Positions 54,691-64,000 of a stretch of DNA of 64,000 bases are shown here, piece by piece. Below the pieces are notes generated by a model. It did not search any database and was not told the DNA's origin. It saw only the letters and a list, made by a program, of their open reading frames with translations. The position numbers were made by a program, and so were the translations under genes. The DNA lies in assembly GCA_018806915.1 (NCBI GenBank), contig JAGKQI010000052.1, positions 1,860,001 through 1,924,000 of the forward strand. Direction: 5' to 3'. Positions within the stretch are counted from its first letter, which is position 1, and every line of letters starts with the position of its first letter. The stretch comes from Phytophthora colocasiae (taxonomy: Eukaryota > Oomycota > Peronosporomycetes > Peronosporales > Peronosporaceae).

Positions 54691-54858
54691 ATGGTGCGCG
54701 TGCCCAGATCTTCTGGTGACTTCGGATATCACCGTGAGCCCCAAGAAGATGTCAAGATTAAAGAAGAACAAGGGGAAGAAGTGCCTACGAAAGTTGGATC
54801 GACGGAGGCACCGATGAAAACAGAAAGATCCACAGATCAGCAGAGTTCTGGGAGGATC
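54691..54858 (+). CDS. D2 gag, first part, ending at element E
   Basis: The ATG at 54691 overlaps the primer site (ATGGTGCGCGTGCCC) and is in frame with gag (MVRVPRSSGDFGYHRE). The frame runs into E at 54859 and resumes at 62452 in the same phase. Confidence 0.75.
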
Positions 54859-55279
54859 TGCAGCGGGGCTGCGTAGGTGTGCACGGCACAGAGGAAGTTT
54901 AGTTGACTCGTAGAGTCCTGCTTGCAAGGCACTAGCCTTCGGTTCTATACAAGAACCAAGTAGTCCACTAAATACGGGACTCACAGAGTCAGTGTCCCTA
55001 TAACAAAGGACTAACACTAACTATGTAAAATGCAAACTGATTTTTATTGACTTTATTGCCCTAATCCTAAATGTAACGGATTTAGTATCTAACATACTAA
55101 ATCCTAATCAAAATGCAACGTGAGGCTCTGAGGCCATCTACGTATCTACTCGTGTGTGCCACACCATTATGTACCCACATAAATGTATCATGAGTGTCAC
55201 ACACTATTATGTACCCACATAAATGTATCCACGTGTGTCACACACCAACGAGAAACATTCGTGTAACATCCCCGTTACA
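54859..55279 (-). repeat. 3' LTR of element E
   Basis: Starts TGCAGCGGGGCTGCG, ends CCCCGTTACA. It holds a near-duplicate of about 50 bp around CACACxATTATGTACCCACAT. Confidence 0.95.
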
Positions 55280-56190
55280 CTCTCCCCCACCAAGATTCCG
55301 GATACCGTATCCGGAAAGTGTAAACACACGACGCGATTATCGGCCGATGGCCACGGCACCTTGCCTTGCGCGGACGGCGCTGTCTCTCGTGCGTGTTACA
55401 CGCCTCCGTACGCGATGCCACTTGGTACACACTTGGGCCCAATGCTTACCAAGCATAGGAGCCTACTGGCTCGAGTCAAGGGGCTCTACGGGCATGGAAA
55501 GAAGGCCACAGGTGGCGTATCTATGATACTACTGGATCAGTGATCCACAGGGCAAGCCTTCCAAGCTACCAACGGTTCCACGAACCACACAGCAGTGGGG
55601 CCCACTCGCTTCACAGTTAATGAGACCCTCGGATGAGCACTGTGTGCAGGGCTTGATGCCCAAGTTGTCCTTGAAGCAGGCGCAAGCGCCACTATGTGTC
55701 ACAGACACTGTGTCTTGTGAATACACGTGCTCAGCACAGTCGTAGACACGACAACGAGCACCAGACAGCTAAGCTGTCGCTCAGGAGGAGCTTACCTACC
55801 TCCTACTGCTATGCAGCATGCGGGGTCCAATGCATTGGCATCCCTGGCATCCACAGTGCCTCATGACATAGTCATACCCATTGATCGCTTCTAGCGTCAG
55901 GTGATCGGATAGAATCCGTTTCCATCACCACTTGTCACTTATACAGAACGTCATTAAGACGGTTGTTCATCACGAACCATCTTCGCTTCATGATCGCGAA
56001 GCTCCGGGCCATAGGCCAGTGTTGTTAAAGGGTCATAGACCTTTGAAACACGCGCGCGAGGCGCATGTAGCTCTACTGCACTTGCAGTTTGAGCATTCGA
56101 TGCCATGTCGACGGCACCAACGTGCTCGCTGCAAGTATTGCAGCTACGGGTCAGAGCCTGAGCTCAGCAACGACCCTGTGAACTCCCACC
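55280..56190. other. 3' untranslated region of element E
   Basis: 911 bp between polypurine tract (CTCTCCCCCACC, read on minus) and the end of pol. There are Cys-rich short frames on both strands (minus 55529-55726; plus CKYCSYG near 56130), but nothing supportable as a gene. Confidence 0.5.
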
Positions 56191-59100
56191 TTAGTGGGAG
56201 GTGCTTGGCACCCGGCGACTCCGTCGCACCCCCATCGGGCGGTCTGACACCGGGTGTGCCCGATCATACGCGTCAACGACGTCGGGGCAATCCTGCCGTA
56301 GTGGCACCTCAAACTCCCACGAGTTCTGTGAGTGAGGGTAACCTCGCCACTTCACCAGATACTGGTTGTGACCTTGGCGACGACGCCGCGCCATCAGGCG
56401 ATCCACGTGATAGTGAAGCTCACCTTGCTCATCGAGCAGAGCAGGAGGAGGACGAGCGGTCGATGGGTTCTCGCGCTGCGAGTGTAGACGCGCTGCATTG
56501 CTTGCAGACCCGCGTCGGCTCGGTGAAGGAGCACGACCACCACGTCGGTCATCCGACCCATCGCTTAGCGACTGGTCTCGAGGAGACCTAGAGTCGCGGG
56601 GACCGGTCTGAGTCGCCTCTGGTGCTGCATCAGCGGGTCTATGACCTCGAGCATCACGTTGCTCCGGATTGACAAGACCTGTTGGTTCGGATGCAACCAC
56701 CTGTGGCTCTGCCACCTGCTGCCGTGCAGCCTTCGTCCGACTCGGCGCCAGCTCCTCAGAACTCACAAGCGCAGGGTCCCGATATGGCTTAAGCAAGCCC
56801 ACGTAGAACACAGGATGTGTTCGCATACGCTTTGGCAAGTCAAGCGTGTATGCCAGGCCCTTCTTGGCCACGACCGTGAACGGTCCAATGAAGCGCGGCC
56901 GCAACTTCGTCTTGAAGACGGCTGACACTGCGTGTGTAGGCAGGTTCTTAGCGTTTAATAAAACGTGGTCACCGTCCTTGAACTCCCACATGTTGCTTCT
57001 GCCTTTGGTATCAGCTTGTTCCTTTTGAACATCTTGGCTTTCAGCCATTGCGTCACGCACACGGCGTAAGACGCTAAGCCTCATCGAGAGGAAGTCATCG
57101 ACTTGCTTGCGAACAGCAAGGGGGCTGACATCAGCAAGCTCGGAGTCGAGCGACGGCACAGCCTCTCCCCCACCAAGCCCAAGGCTACCGCGTGGCGGAG
57201 TGAGCGGGACGCGCGGATGCGCAAGGCCGTTCACGTAGAACGGGGTGAAGCCTGTCGAGGCATGCACCGCGTTGTTCATTGAGAACTCAACGAGAGGGAG
57301 CATAGCGCTCCAACGCTTCGGCGTTTCAGCGCATACGCTGCGGAGGATGTCCTCTAGGACGCGGTTCACGCGTTCAGTCTGACCGTCGGTCTGCGGATGA
57401 TCCGCCGTGGACATGTCCAGTCGAGTGCCAAGCACTTTGAAGACGGACGTCCAGAAGTGACCCGTGAAACGGGGGTCTCGATCCGAGACAATGGTCTCTG
57501 GCAGCCCATGCTGACGGAAGACCCGATCGATAAAGATCGTCGCTGTACCAGCGCCATCGACGGTGTCCGGCACAGCCGCTAGGTGAGCCATCTTGCTCAG
57601 ACGGTCAACGAAGACCACAACGCCCGTGTTGCCTGCCGTATCCTTCGGCAGGCCAAACACGAAGTCCATACTCATGGACTGCCAACATCCAGAGGGTACA
57701 GGCAAGCTCGCCAAAGGCGCTGCCGCATGCGGCGAGGGTTTAACCCGCTGACACGTCTCGCACGTGTGCACATATGTGCTGACCCACTTGTACATCTTCG
57801 GCCACCAGTACATGGAGCTCACCGAGCCGTAGGTCTTCTCGCGACCGAGGTGGCCGCTTGTGGGCGTGTCGTGGGCCTCATAGAGGATACGATACTTCAG
57901 GTCCTCATCGTGAGGAACCACCACACGTGGTGGGTCATCCTGACCCGTGCTGTAGTACAGCAGACCGCCTCCCAGGCTATAGCGTTGGAGTCTCGCCTTT
58001 AGGCGTCGTGACAGAGTCACCTTTGAGTCCTTAAACTCATCGCTCCCTAGAGCTTGAAGCAGCGCGACACAAGAGGCGTCCTGAGCGTACGCTGCTCGAA
58101 CCATGTCCGTCACGGACGACGTCACCGAGGTGACATGAGATAACTCATAGTCCGGGCGACGTGATAACGCGTCAGCGAGGCCGTTCTGCCTGCCAGGCTT
58201 GTACTTCACCTCGAAGTTATACTCCGCAAAGAAGGAGAGCCATCGGGCCATCCTCTGCGAGAGGTGAGGCGACTGCGTCGCTGTGCGTAGTGACGCATGA
58301 TCCGTGTAGATCACAAACGGCTTGGAGCCGAGCAGGTGAACCCTGAATTTGACGAGAGCGTACTTCATCGCAAGTAGCTCCTTGTCATGAACTGGATAGT
58401 TCTTCTCAGCAGCCTTGAGCTGCCGAGACTCAAACGCAATGACGCGTTCGCGCCCGTCGGCGTCCGCTTGTAGCAAAGCACTGCCGATGGCAAAGTCCGA
58501 GGCGTCACAGACGACGATGAACGGACGATCGGGGTCTGGCAACGCCAGTATCGGTGCCTGAAGCAGGCTATCCTTGATACGAGTGAACGCACTCTCGTGC
58601 TCAGCACGCCATACCCATTCGGCATCCTTCTTAAGGAGATCCGACAGTGGCCGAGCCAACTCAGCGTAGTTCTCGCTGTACTTGTGCAAGTAGTTGGCCA
58701 AGCCCAGCCACTTACGCAAGTCCTTCTGGTTCAAGGGAACCGGCCAGTCCACAATGGCCTTGACTTTTGCTGGATCAGCACGAAGGCCATGCTTCCCAAT
58801 GAAGCACCCTAGGAAGGGGATTTCTTCCGCGCCAAAGACGCACTTGTCCGCGTTGGCGTACAACTTGTTGGTGCGCATGCACTCGAGCACTGCTCTCACG
58901 TGTTCCACGTGTACCTCGACATCAGTCTTCCCGTGCTCAGCACGACTGTGGACGAACACATCGTCAAAGTACGTCTGTGCGAATGCCCGTAGGGGCCTGA
59001 ACAACTGCGTCACTAGACGATTGAACGTTGCAGGCGCATTCGACAGCCCTTGGGGCATGACGAGCCACTCCCAGAGCATACCGCTCGGGGTGCTCACCGC

Positions 59101-60843
59101 TGTAAGCGGAATATCACTGGCTCGCATGAGCAGCTGATAGTAGCCATCGACTAAGTCGAGCGCACTGTACATGGTGCAACCCACCATGTTGTTCTGAAGA
59201 ACATCCTTCCTAGGAATCGGCGTCTGCGCCGGAATCGTGGCAGCGTTGAGCTTGTTAAAAGCGTGAACGATACGCCACTTGCCATTCGGCTTTCTGACAC
59301 AGAACGTTGGCGCGGAGTGCGGAGACTTGCTCTCGCGCACGAGACCCGCCGCGTGCTTAGCACGGAAGAAGGCGTCAATGACGTCGCATTGCTCTTTAGG
59401 AAGAGGCCACTGCCGGGTCACGCAGTATTTAGTTCCGGGAACTAAGTCGATCTCGTGACGAACGCCTCGGTCAGGAGGCAGGCCACTCGGTGGTTCCTTT
59501 GAGACAACGTCTCCATATTCCTTCAGCAAGGAGTAGAAGGGATCCGAGGGATTCTTGAGGATCTCCGATCCACTCCTGGCGCTCAGCGCCTTCTTGACCT
59601 CGGCCAAGACGGACTCGTCAACGAGGGACGATGAGTTTAACTCCTCTTCAGGTCGAACGATGACCACCTCGGCGAGTTCGCCAGCCTTCAAGGCATCGCC
59701 AAAGTCGGCGAACGACATCTCTTCTAGCTCAAGGAGCTTGTCAACACTCGGCAGTCCGTCCAGCAGGACGCTGCCTTCGGCACTGCCGTCCACTCCATCA
59801 ACCAGAGTGTATAGCTGCCCACAGCCCTCCCGTGCGTTGACACTTGATGTCACGGACGACTCAGACGCAGAGCGTCTCGCCCATAGGGCCTTACGACGTC
59901 GTCGCCTAGCCGACGAACGTCCACTCGACGGAGTACGTGCCGCTGCACAGGTAATGGCCTTGCCCGGCCCAGTGTCAGTGACACTCAGTGACTGACTCGG
60001 TCTACCGCCGACGTCACTAGACGGAGTACGTGCCGCCGCACAGGTTTCGGCCCCTTCAGGCCCAGTGTCAGTGACACTCTGCGATCCACTCGGTCGACGA
60101 CCGATGCCGCTCAGCGGAGTACGTGCCGCTGCACAATCAATGACCGTAACAGGTCCAGTGTCAGAGACACTCAGCGATCGACTTGGTCCACGACCAGTAT
60201 CACTCGACGGAGTACGTGCCGCCCCACAGTTCACGGCCTGGTAAGGCCCGATGCCATCGGCATCCAGTGACGGTCCATGACCGGCGTCACTCGGCGGAGT
60301 ACGTGCCGCCCCACAGGGGTTACGTGAGCTTTGCCCACACGTTGACTCACTGTCAACCAGCGCTACGCGCTCAACAGGACTGCGGTCCTCGCACTCGGTG
60401 CTGTCCACCAACTCGGACACACCGACTTCCAGCATCATAGCCGACTCGGCTCGATGCTCGCGCCAATAGCGCTTCTGCTTCCTAGCAGATGTGGGTTCAT
60501 GACTCGCCAAAGCTCCACTAGGAGAGAAGTGCGTAGCACCTAAGGTCTTCGACCTCCAATCAATCCATGGCTCGTGGCGCTCCAGCCACGCCATGCCAAG
60601 GATGAGGTCGTACCTCGAATCCAGGTCCAGGACCAAGCAGCGCTCCACGCTATCGAAGTCCAAGAACTTCAGCCGCAGGTCCATGGGGACCTTGGCCACC
60701 GTGACACGGACGCCCGTCGCTAGACGGACTGTGACTGTGTCACCTCTTCGCGCTCGAAGCGCCTCAGCATATTGCTGACTACCTTCAACGGTGGAGCGTC
60801 TGACGTAGTTGCCAGACGCCCCGAATCGATCAACACGATCCAC
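56191..60843 (-). CDS. Element E pol: protease (end), RT, RNase H, integrase, chromodomain
   Basis: 1550 open codons. The frame enters one base out of register with the protease active site: the DSG is in the frame ending at 60720, and this frame begins ASGNYVRR. Then DLILGMAWLERHEPWIDW, a linker with tandem repeats, RT (TRQWPLPKEQ, ALDLVDGYYQL, QTYFDDVFVHS), RNase H (VCDASDFAIG, HDKELLAMKYAL, YTDHASLR) and integrase (zinc domain HLGREKTY ... CETCQRVKP; D-D-E in SMDFVFGLP, VSDRDPRF, DGQTERVNRV). A GPF module (PRFIGPFTVVAKKG) and a chromodomain (NQYLVKWRGYPHSQNSWEF) end it. All catalytic residues are present. Confidence 0.92.
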   Translation of the reverse strand: MDRVDRFGASGNYVRRSTVEGSQQYAEALRARRGDTVTVRLATGVRVTVAKVPMDLRLKFLDFDSVERCLVLDLDSRYDLILGMAWLERHEPWIDWRSKTLGATHFSPSGALASHEPTSARKQKRYWREHRAESAMMLEVGVSELVDSTECEDRSPVERVALVDSESTCGQSSRNPCGAARTPPSDAGHGPSLDADGIGPYQAVNCGAARTPSSDTGRGPSRSLSVSDTGPVTVIDCAAARTPLSGIGRRPSGSQSVTDTGPEGAETCAAARTPSSDVGGRPSQSLSVTDTGPGKAITCAAARTPSSGRSSARRRRRKALWARRSASESSVTSSVNAREGCGQLYTLVDGVDGSAEGSVLLDGLPSVDKLLELEEMSFADFGDALKAGELAEVVIVRPEEELNSSSLVDESVLAEVKKALSARSGSEILKNPSDPFYSLLKEYGDVVSKEPPSGLPPDRGVRHEIDLVPGTKYCVTRQWPLPKEQCDVIDAFFRAKHAAGLVRESKSPHSAPTFCVRKPNGKWRIVHAFNKLNAATIPAQTPIPRKDVLQNNMVGCTMYSALDLVDGYYQLLMRASDIPLTAVSTPSGMLWEWLVMPQGLSNAPATFNRLVTQLFRPLRAFAQTYFDDVFVHSRAEHGKTDVEVHVEHVRAVLECMRTNKLYANADKCVFGAEEIPFLGCFIGKHGLRADPAKVKAIVDWPVPLNQKDLRKWLGLANYLHKYSENYAELARPLSDLLKKDAEWVWRAEHESAFTRIKDSLLQAPILALPDPDRPFIVVCDASDFAIGSALLQADADGRERVIAFESRQLKAAEKNYPVHDKELLAMKYALVKFRVHLLGSKPFVIYTDHASLRTATQSPHLSQRMARWLSFFAEYNFEVKYKPGRQNGLADALSRRPDYELSHVTSVTSSVTDMVRAAYAQDASCVALLQALGSDEFKDSKVTLSRRLKARLQRYSLGGGLLYYSTGQDDPPRVVVPHDEDLKYRILYEAHDTPTSGHLGREKTYGSVSSMYWWPKMYKWVSTYVHTCETCQRVKPSPHAAAPLASLPVPSGCWQSMSMDFVFGLPKDTAGNTGVVVFVDRLSKMAHLAAVPDTVDGAGTATIFIDRVFRQHGLPETIVSDRDPRFTGHFWTSVFKVLGTRLDMSTADHPQTDGQTERVNRVLEDILRSVCAETPKRWSAMLPLVEFSMNNAVHASTGFTPFYVNGLAHPRVPLTPPRGSLGLGGGEAVPSLDSELADVSPLAVRKQVDDFLSMRLSVLRRVRDAMAESQDVQKEQADTKGRSNMWEFKDGDHVLLNAKNLPTHAVSAVFKTKLRPRFIGPFTVVAKKGLAYTLDLPKRMRTHPVFYVGLLKPYRDPALVSSEELAPSRTKAARQQVAEPQVVASEPTGLVNPEQRDARGHRPADAAPEATQTGPRDSRSPRDQSLSDGSDDRRGGRAPSPSRRGSASNAARLHSQRENPSTARPPPALLDEQGELHYHVDRLMARRRRQGHNQYLVKWRGYPHSQNSWEFEVPLRQDCPDVVDAYDRAHPVSDRPMGVRRSRRVPSTSH
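59930..60330 (-). repeat. Tandem 93-bp repeats in the protease-RT linker of E
   Basis: GGAGTACGTGCCGC starts recur at 59930, 60023, 60116, 60209 and 60296 (spacings 93, 93, 93, 87). They encode 31-residue units such as AARTPSSDVGGRPSQSLSV. Multiples of three, so the frame is kept. Confidence 0.9.
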
Positions 60844-61968
60844 GGCTTCTCAAAGCCCTTCACGTCCACCTGGACGACCAGCAAGCCCTGCTTGCTCACA
60901 CGTTCCGTGTTCAAGAGCACGGAGCTCTTCGGGGCTGAGCCCCAGTGCCTCTCACGCACTGCAGAACTCAGTTCTTCCCCAGTAGACCGCCCCGCGTCTG
61001 CAGGAGCCGGCGTTTCCCTGGGCAGAGCCCAAAGCGGGACCCGCGACAGGGTTGCGGCCATTTTGGCCGGCGCGCTCTTTGCGCAGAGGGCAGTTGGGCC
61101 TCAGGTGTGAGGGACTGCCGCATGTATAGCACCGGCGGGTGCTCATACGCTGCACCGCAGCTCGTAGCTCAGCTACCTCATCTTCAGCATAGCTGAGGTC
61201 CATGGGCTCAGGTCCACCGGACCCTGTGCTGCTAGCACCGACCCTCGACAACTTAAAGTTGTGTTCGGCATTCAATGCCACGCTGACAGCATCTTCGAAG
61301 CTGTGGGGGTTCTGACGGAATGTCTCCGTCCTGGCCACGCCATCTCGTAAGCCTTCCATGAAGACGGTCACGGCGACCACCTCAGGTAGAGGGTCGGCAG
61401 CCATGCCAGCAATGAGCGTGCGCAGCTCTTGGACATAGTCCACCAGATCCTTCTTGCCCTGGCGACAAGCAAGGAAGCGTGACCGCACGCGATACGCCTG
61501 GTTAGGCGGAGCAAACACTTGCGTGAGCTTGGCCTTTAGCTCGCCCCATGTGGGGAAGGCCGCTTCCACCGACGTCCCAGACGTCAAGGCCCATTCTCGT
61601 GCTCGTCCTTCGAGCTTAGAGATGGCAAACGCAACGCGTTGCCCCTCCAACTGGAGCATGGCGGCCCCCATGGCCATTTCTGACCTCTCGGGTCCACAAA
61701 GGAGGTTCTCTCCTCATTCCCGAGGAAGGTCTTCACGCTGAGCGTGACGGGGCTTAGCTCTCGGAGCAGGGGTAACCCCTGTTACATTCCGCTGAATGTG
61801 CTCGACGAGAGCGTTTTCGTACGAGGCAAATGCCTCGAGGCGCGCGTTGACGGCCTCCGGCCCTTGGGACGCAAGGTGCGCCGTACCTTCCGGGCCCAGC
61901 AAGGACGTAAGCTTGTTAAGCGTGTCCCGCTGACTCGGAGTCAAGTGAGCGTATGCTTCTGGCTCCAT
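60720..61968 (-). pseudogene. Element E gag and protease start (frame lesions)
   Basis: ATG at 61968. The N-terminal frame meets a TGA at 61714-61716. Between about 61755 and 61700 the sense-looking reading (VTLSVKTFLGNE) is in another frame, so two compensating shifts are likely. The gag core follows (VAFAISKLEGRAREWAL, ADPLPEVVAVTVFMEGL), with zinc knuckle CYTCGSPSHLRPNC, to a stop at 60952. The protease start is in a further frame (LLVVQVDVKGFEKPWIVLIDSG) and shifts again within the active site near 60815. Confidence 0.8.
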
Positions 61969-62025
61969 TCTCACAGAGAAACAGTCTTCAACTCAGGAGT
62001 TGGATTGACTACAAGTGCTACCAGA

Positions 62026-62446
62026 TGCAGCGGGGCTGCGTAGGTGTGCACGGCACAGAGGAAGTTTAGTTGACTCGTAGAGTCCTGCTTGCAAGGCACT
62101 AGCCTTCGGTTCTATACAAGAACCAAGTAGTCCACTAAATACGGGACTCACAGAGTCAGTGTCCCTATAACAAAGGACTAACACTAACTATGTAAAATGC
62201 AAACTGATTTTTATTGACTTTATTGCCCTAATCCTAAATGTAACGGATTTAGTATCTAACATACTAAATCCTAATCAAAATGCAACGTGAGGCTCTGAGG
62301 CCATCTACGTATCTACTCGTGTGTGCCACACCATTATGTACCCACATAAATGTATCATGAGTGTCACACACTATTATGTACCCACATAAATGTATCCACG
62401 TGTGTCACACACCAACGAGAAACATTCGTGTAACATCCCCGTTACA
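62026..62446 (-). repeat. 5' LTR of element E
   Basis: Identical by reading to the left copy. Followed on the minus strand by TC and the primer site TGGTAGCACTTGTAGTC. Confidence 0.95.
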
Positions 62447-62451
62447 GGATC

Positions 62452-64000
62452 TCTACTGACAAGCACGAGGCAGACCTGGATCGCAATCCAGATCTTGAAG
62501 AAAAACCTCGAATTCCTCCCAAGGCCCCTTCGAGGGCCACCGCGGATCTCGATGAAAATCGAGATCCGCACACGAGCGATAAGGAATCAGCAAAGCTGAA
62601 ACCTAATCTGCTCACCAAGTCCACTGTTGCCTCATCGACCAAGAAAAAGAAGATCAAGAGCACCCGGACGAAATTGAAAGCTCCAGACTCAGAGCCAGAA
62701 GATATGATCAGCCCGGGATCGACGATTACCAAGGACGCGATCGAGCAGGCCTATTACAGGAAGATGCTAAGCGAGACCTTGCTTAACGATCCCGTTCTTA
62801 CGATCATACAAGTCCGCCAGATCGGTAACCTCACCGGCCCAGTGTCGAAACCCCGGACTAGCTCGGACCGCCTGAACGCGGTGAAGATTCTACTTGATCT
62901 GCTCCAAGAGGCTGGTTTAGTGGCTGGAGAATTCGACCCAAACTCTCTATTTGATCTGGAACTGGAAGCGATTCAATCTGCGACCCATGATCTATTCGAT
63001 TCCCTCAAGATCTATGTCGGCGAGCGCCCACTGACGCCCGACCCAGGCTATCAGACTGGGTCGTCATGCTACGCGTCAGCGACCTCGGAACCAGACTCAG
63101 ATAGCCCGAGAAGGCTGCAACGCATGTCGCTAGGGCCCTCCGGCGCCAAGTTCCTGAAATCGCGTATGAAGAAACAGGATACGCGATCGGTGGCTGCGAA
63201 GCTGGAGGTCAAGATGCCCGATCAACAAGAAAATCGCCGGATCCGGACGGACCAGACCGCGCCGACGACTAATTCCACTGGATCGAGCAACAAGTTGGAC
63301 GACTACTTTCAAATGGCGATGGATCGTTTCTTAAAAGAACGGAATCTCGCGACACCCCGATCGCCAATCAAAGGGGAGTTGGATGTTGAAATGGAGTCCG
63401 TCACGGCCTCGGATCCGGACGCATGGGAATACGATCCGGACGATCTGGGCATACCAAGTTCCGGTGGACAGATGTCGAGCCGAGCCACGATCGCATCCGC
63501 GGCGATCGGTCAAGGAGGATCGTCGATGATCCAGCGGGTCCGGATCTCAGCGATCTCGGATCTGAAAGATTTTGCGGGTAAAGATCTGGACGAAGATCGC
63601 GCTCGGGCCTGGATCAGTAAAGTCAAGTCGGCGTTCCAGCGCGATCAGGCTACGGAAGAAGAGAAATGCCTCACGTTTGCAGATCTGATGGTGGGACCGG
63701 CAAAGAACTGGTACAGGCAGCTCAGTCGAACGACGAAAACCAAGTGGGCGGATCTGTTGGACAGTTTCCAGACCCAATATTGTGGGTTAAGCATGTCGGT
63801 CGCGTGGCAATACTATCACGCTCGCAAGCGATCGGAAGAAACCCCTCTCGATTATCTCTACCGGCTCAACGTGGCGGCTTTACGTGCTAGACTGAAGATC
63901 AAGGACGGGAGCCCTAAGGCCCGCCGAGAACATGTGGACCACTACATAGAGACATTGGGAGATCCGGAGTTAGCTGATCGGCTGACCCTACTCCGACTGA
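62452..64000 (+). CDS. D2 gag, second part, open to the window end
   Basis: The frame continues from 54858 across E. No stop occurs to 64000, giving over 510 codons: acidic N-terminal region, then the gag core (ARAWISKVKSAFQRDQ, SVAWQYYHARKRSE, REHVDHYIETLGDPELADRL). It lacks the one-base insertion that breaks D gag at the same place, so D2 gag looks intact apart from the E insertion. The rest of gag and pol lie outside the window. Confidence 0.85.

Larger units (their letters stand above)
54859..62446 (-). mobile_element. Element E: chromodomain gypsy element in D2 gag
   Basis: 421-bp LTRs (54859-55279 and 62026-62446) are identical by reading. Target duplication GGATC at 54854-54858 and 62447-62451. 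Minus strand: primer site TGGTAGCACTTGTAGTC, gag, protease, RT, RNase H, integrase, chromodomain, a 0.9-kb 3' region, 3' LTR. 7588 bp. Related to C and F, with far fewer hairpins in pol. Confidence 0.95.
31473..64000 (+). mobile_element. Element D2: dual-RNase-H type gypsy element, interrupted by C and E, runs off the window
   Basis: The 5' LTR starts TGTGGTGAAGCG at 31473, as in element D. It is interrupted by C (31869-53771) and resumes at 53777 to end CCACCACA at 54690 (about 1310 bp in total). Then come the primer site (54692 on) and gag, which E interrupts (54859-62446) and which resumes at 62452 and stays open to the window end. It is highly similar to D in gag but diverged in the first half of the LTR. 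Confidence 0.88.

Noticed and set aside
55932..56591. 219-codon plus-strand gene with a CKYC motif in E
   Set aside because: More than half is antisense to the chromodomain end of pol, and the rest has no recognisable family; not enough support.
59930..60330. CRISPR-like array
   Set aside because: Long 93-bp in-frame units without unique spacers inside a pol gene of a eukaryotic retroelement.

Overview
The window looks like a chromosome segment of an oomycete, most likely Phytophthora or a close relative. The evidence is small phase-0 introns (65 and 74 nt), oomycete-type initiator motifs (TCATTY... cores) just upstream of start codons, secreted trypsin-fold proteins of the glucanase-inhibitor-protein (GIP) type, a folate-biopterin transporter family protein, and dense Ty3/gypsy retrotransposons. 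The species cannot be read from the sequence alone.

Left arm (1-30 kb), mostly host genes: the 3' part of a gene with a stramenopile-type conserved block (3-1172); a three-exon gene resembling CFAP92/KIAA1257 (1258-4999); a convergent gene with a PROSER3-like N-terminus (5016-6650); a deleted pogo-like DNA transposon (6714-7383); a GIP-like gene on the minus strand cut in two (8136-8820 and 19853-19976) by retroelement A; two trypsin-like genes with complete catalytic triads (20563-21357, 23422-24213); a mucolipin/TRPML-like channel (21709-23274); a GIP-like pseudogene (24285-24975); a TIR element carrying a GC-rich block (25292-26358); a folate-biopterin transporter family protein (26512-28119); an annexin (28555-29544); and DNA-transposon debris up to 30.68 kb.

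Retroelement A (8821-19852, plus strand, target duplication AGACG) sits inside the GIP-like gene. It is itself split inside its integrase by retroelement B (12469-18215, minus strand, duplication CACGT). A and B share an unusual sequence directly after their 5' LTRs.

Right arm (30684-64000) is one nested stack of gypsy elements. F (3' LTR at 30684-30999) was hit by D2 (31473 to beyond the window). D2 was hit by C in its 5' LTR (C 31869-53771, duplication TTGGT) and by E in its gag (E 54859-62446, duplication GGATC). C was hit by D in its protease (D 38206-52189, duplication AAAC). D and D2 are one family: 1.3-1.4 kb LTRs, a second RNase H, a chromodomain and, in D, a 934-codon antisense gene between pol and the 3' LTR.

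The most unusual observation is in element C, and less strongly in relatives E and F. Both coding and LTR sequence are packed with short near-perfect inverted repeats (stems about 7-13 bp, loops 0-10 nt), roughly one every 25-40 bases. Neither D nor the host genes show this. I know of no description of it. The antisense gene of D and the GIP gene split by two nested retroelements are the next most interesting points. All frame breaks described are as they stand in this sequence; some single-base indels could be assembly errors.
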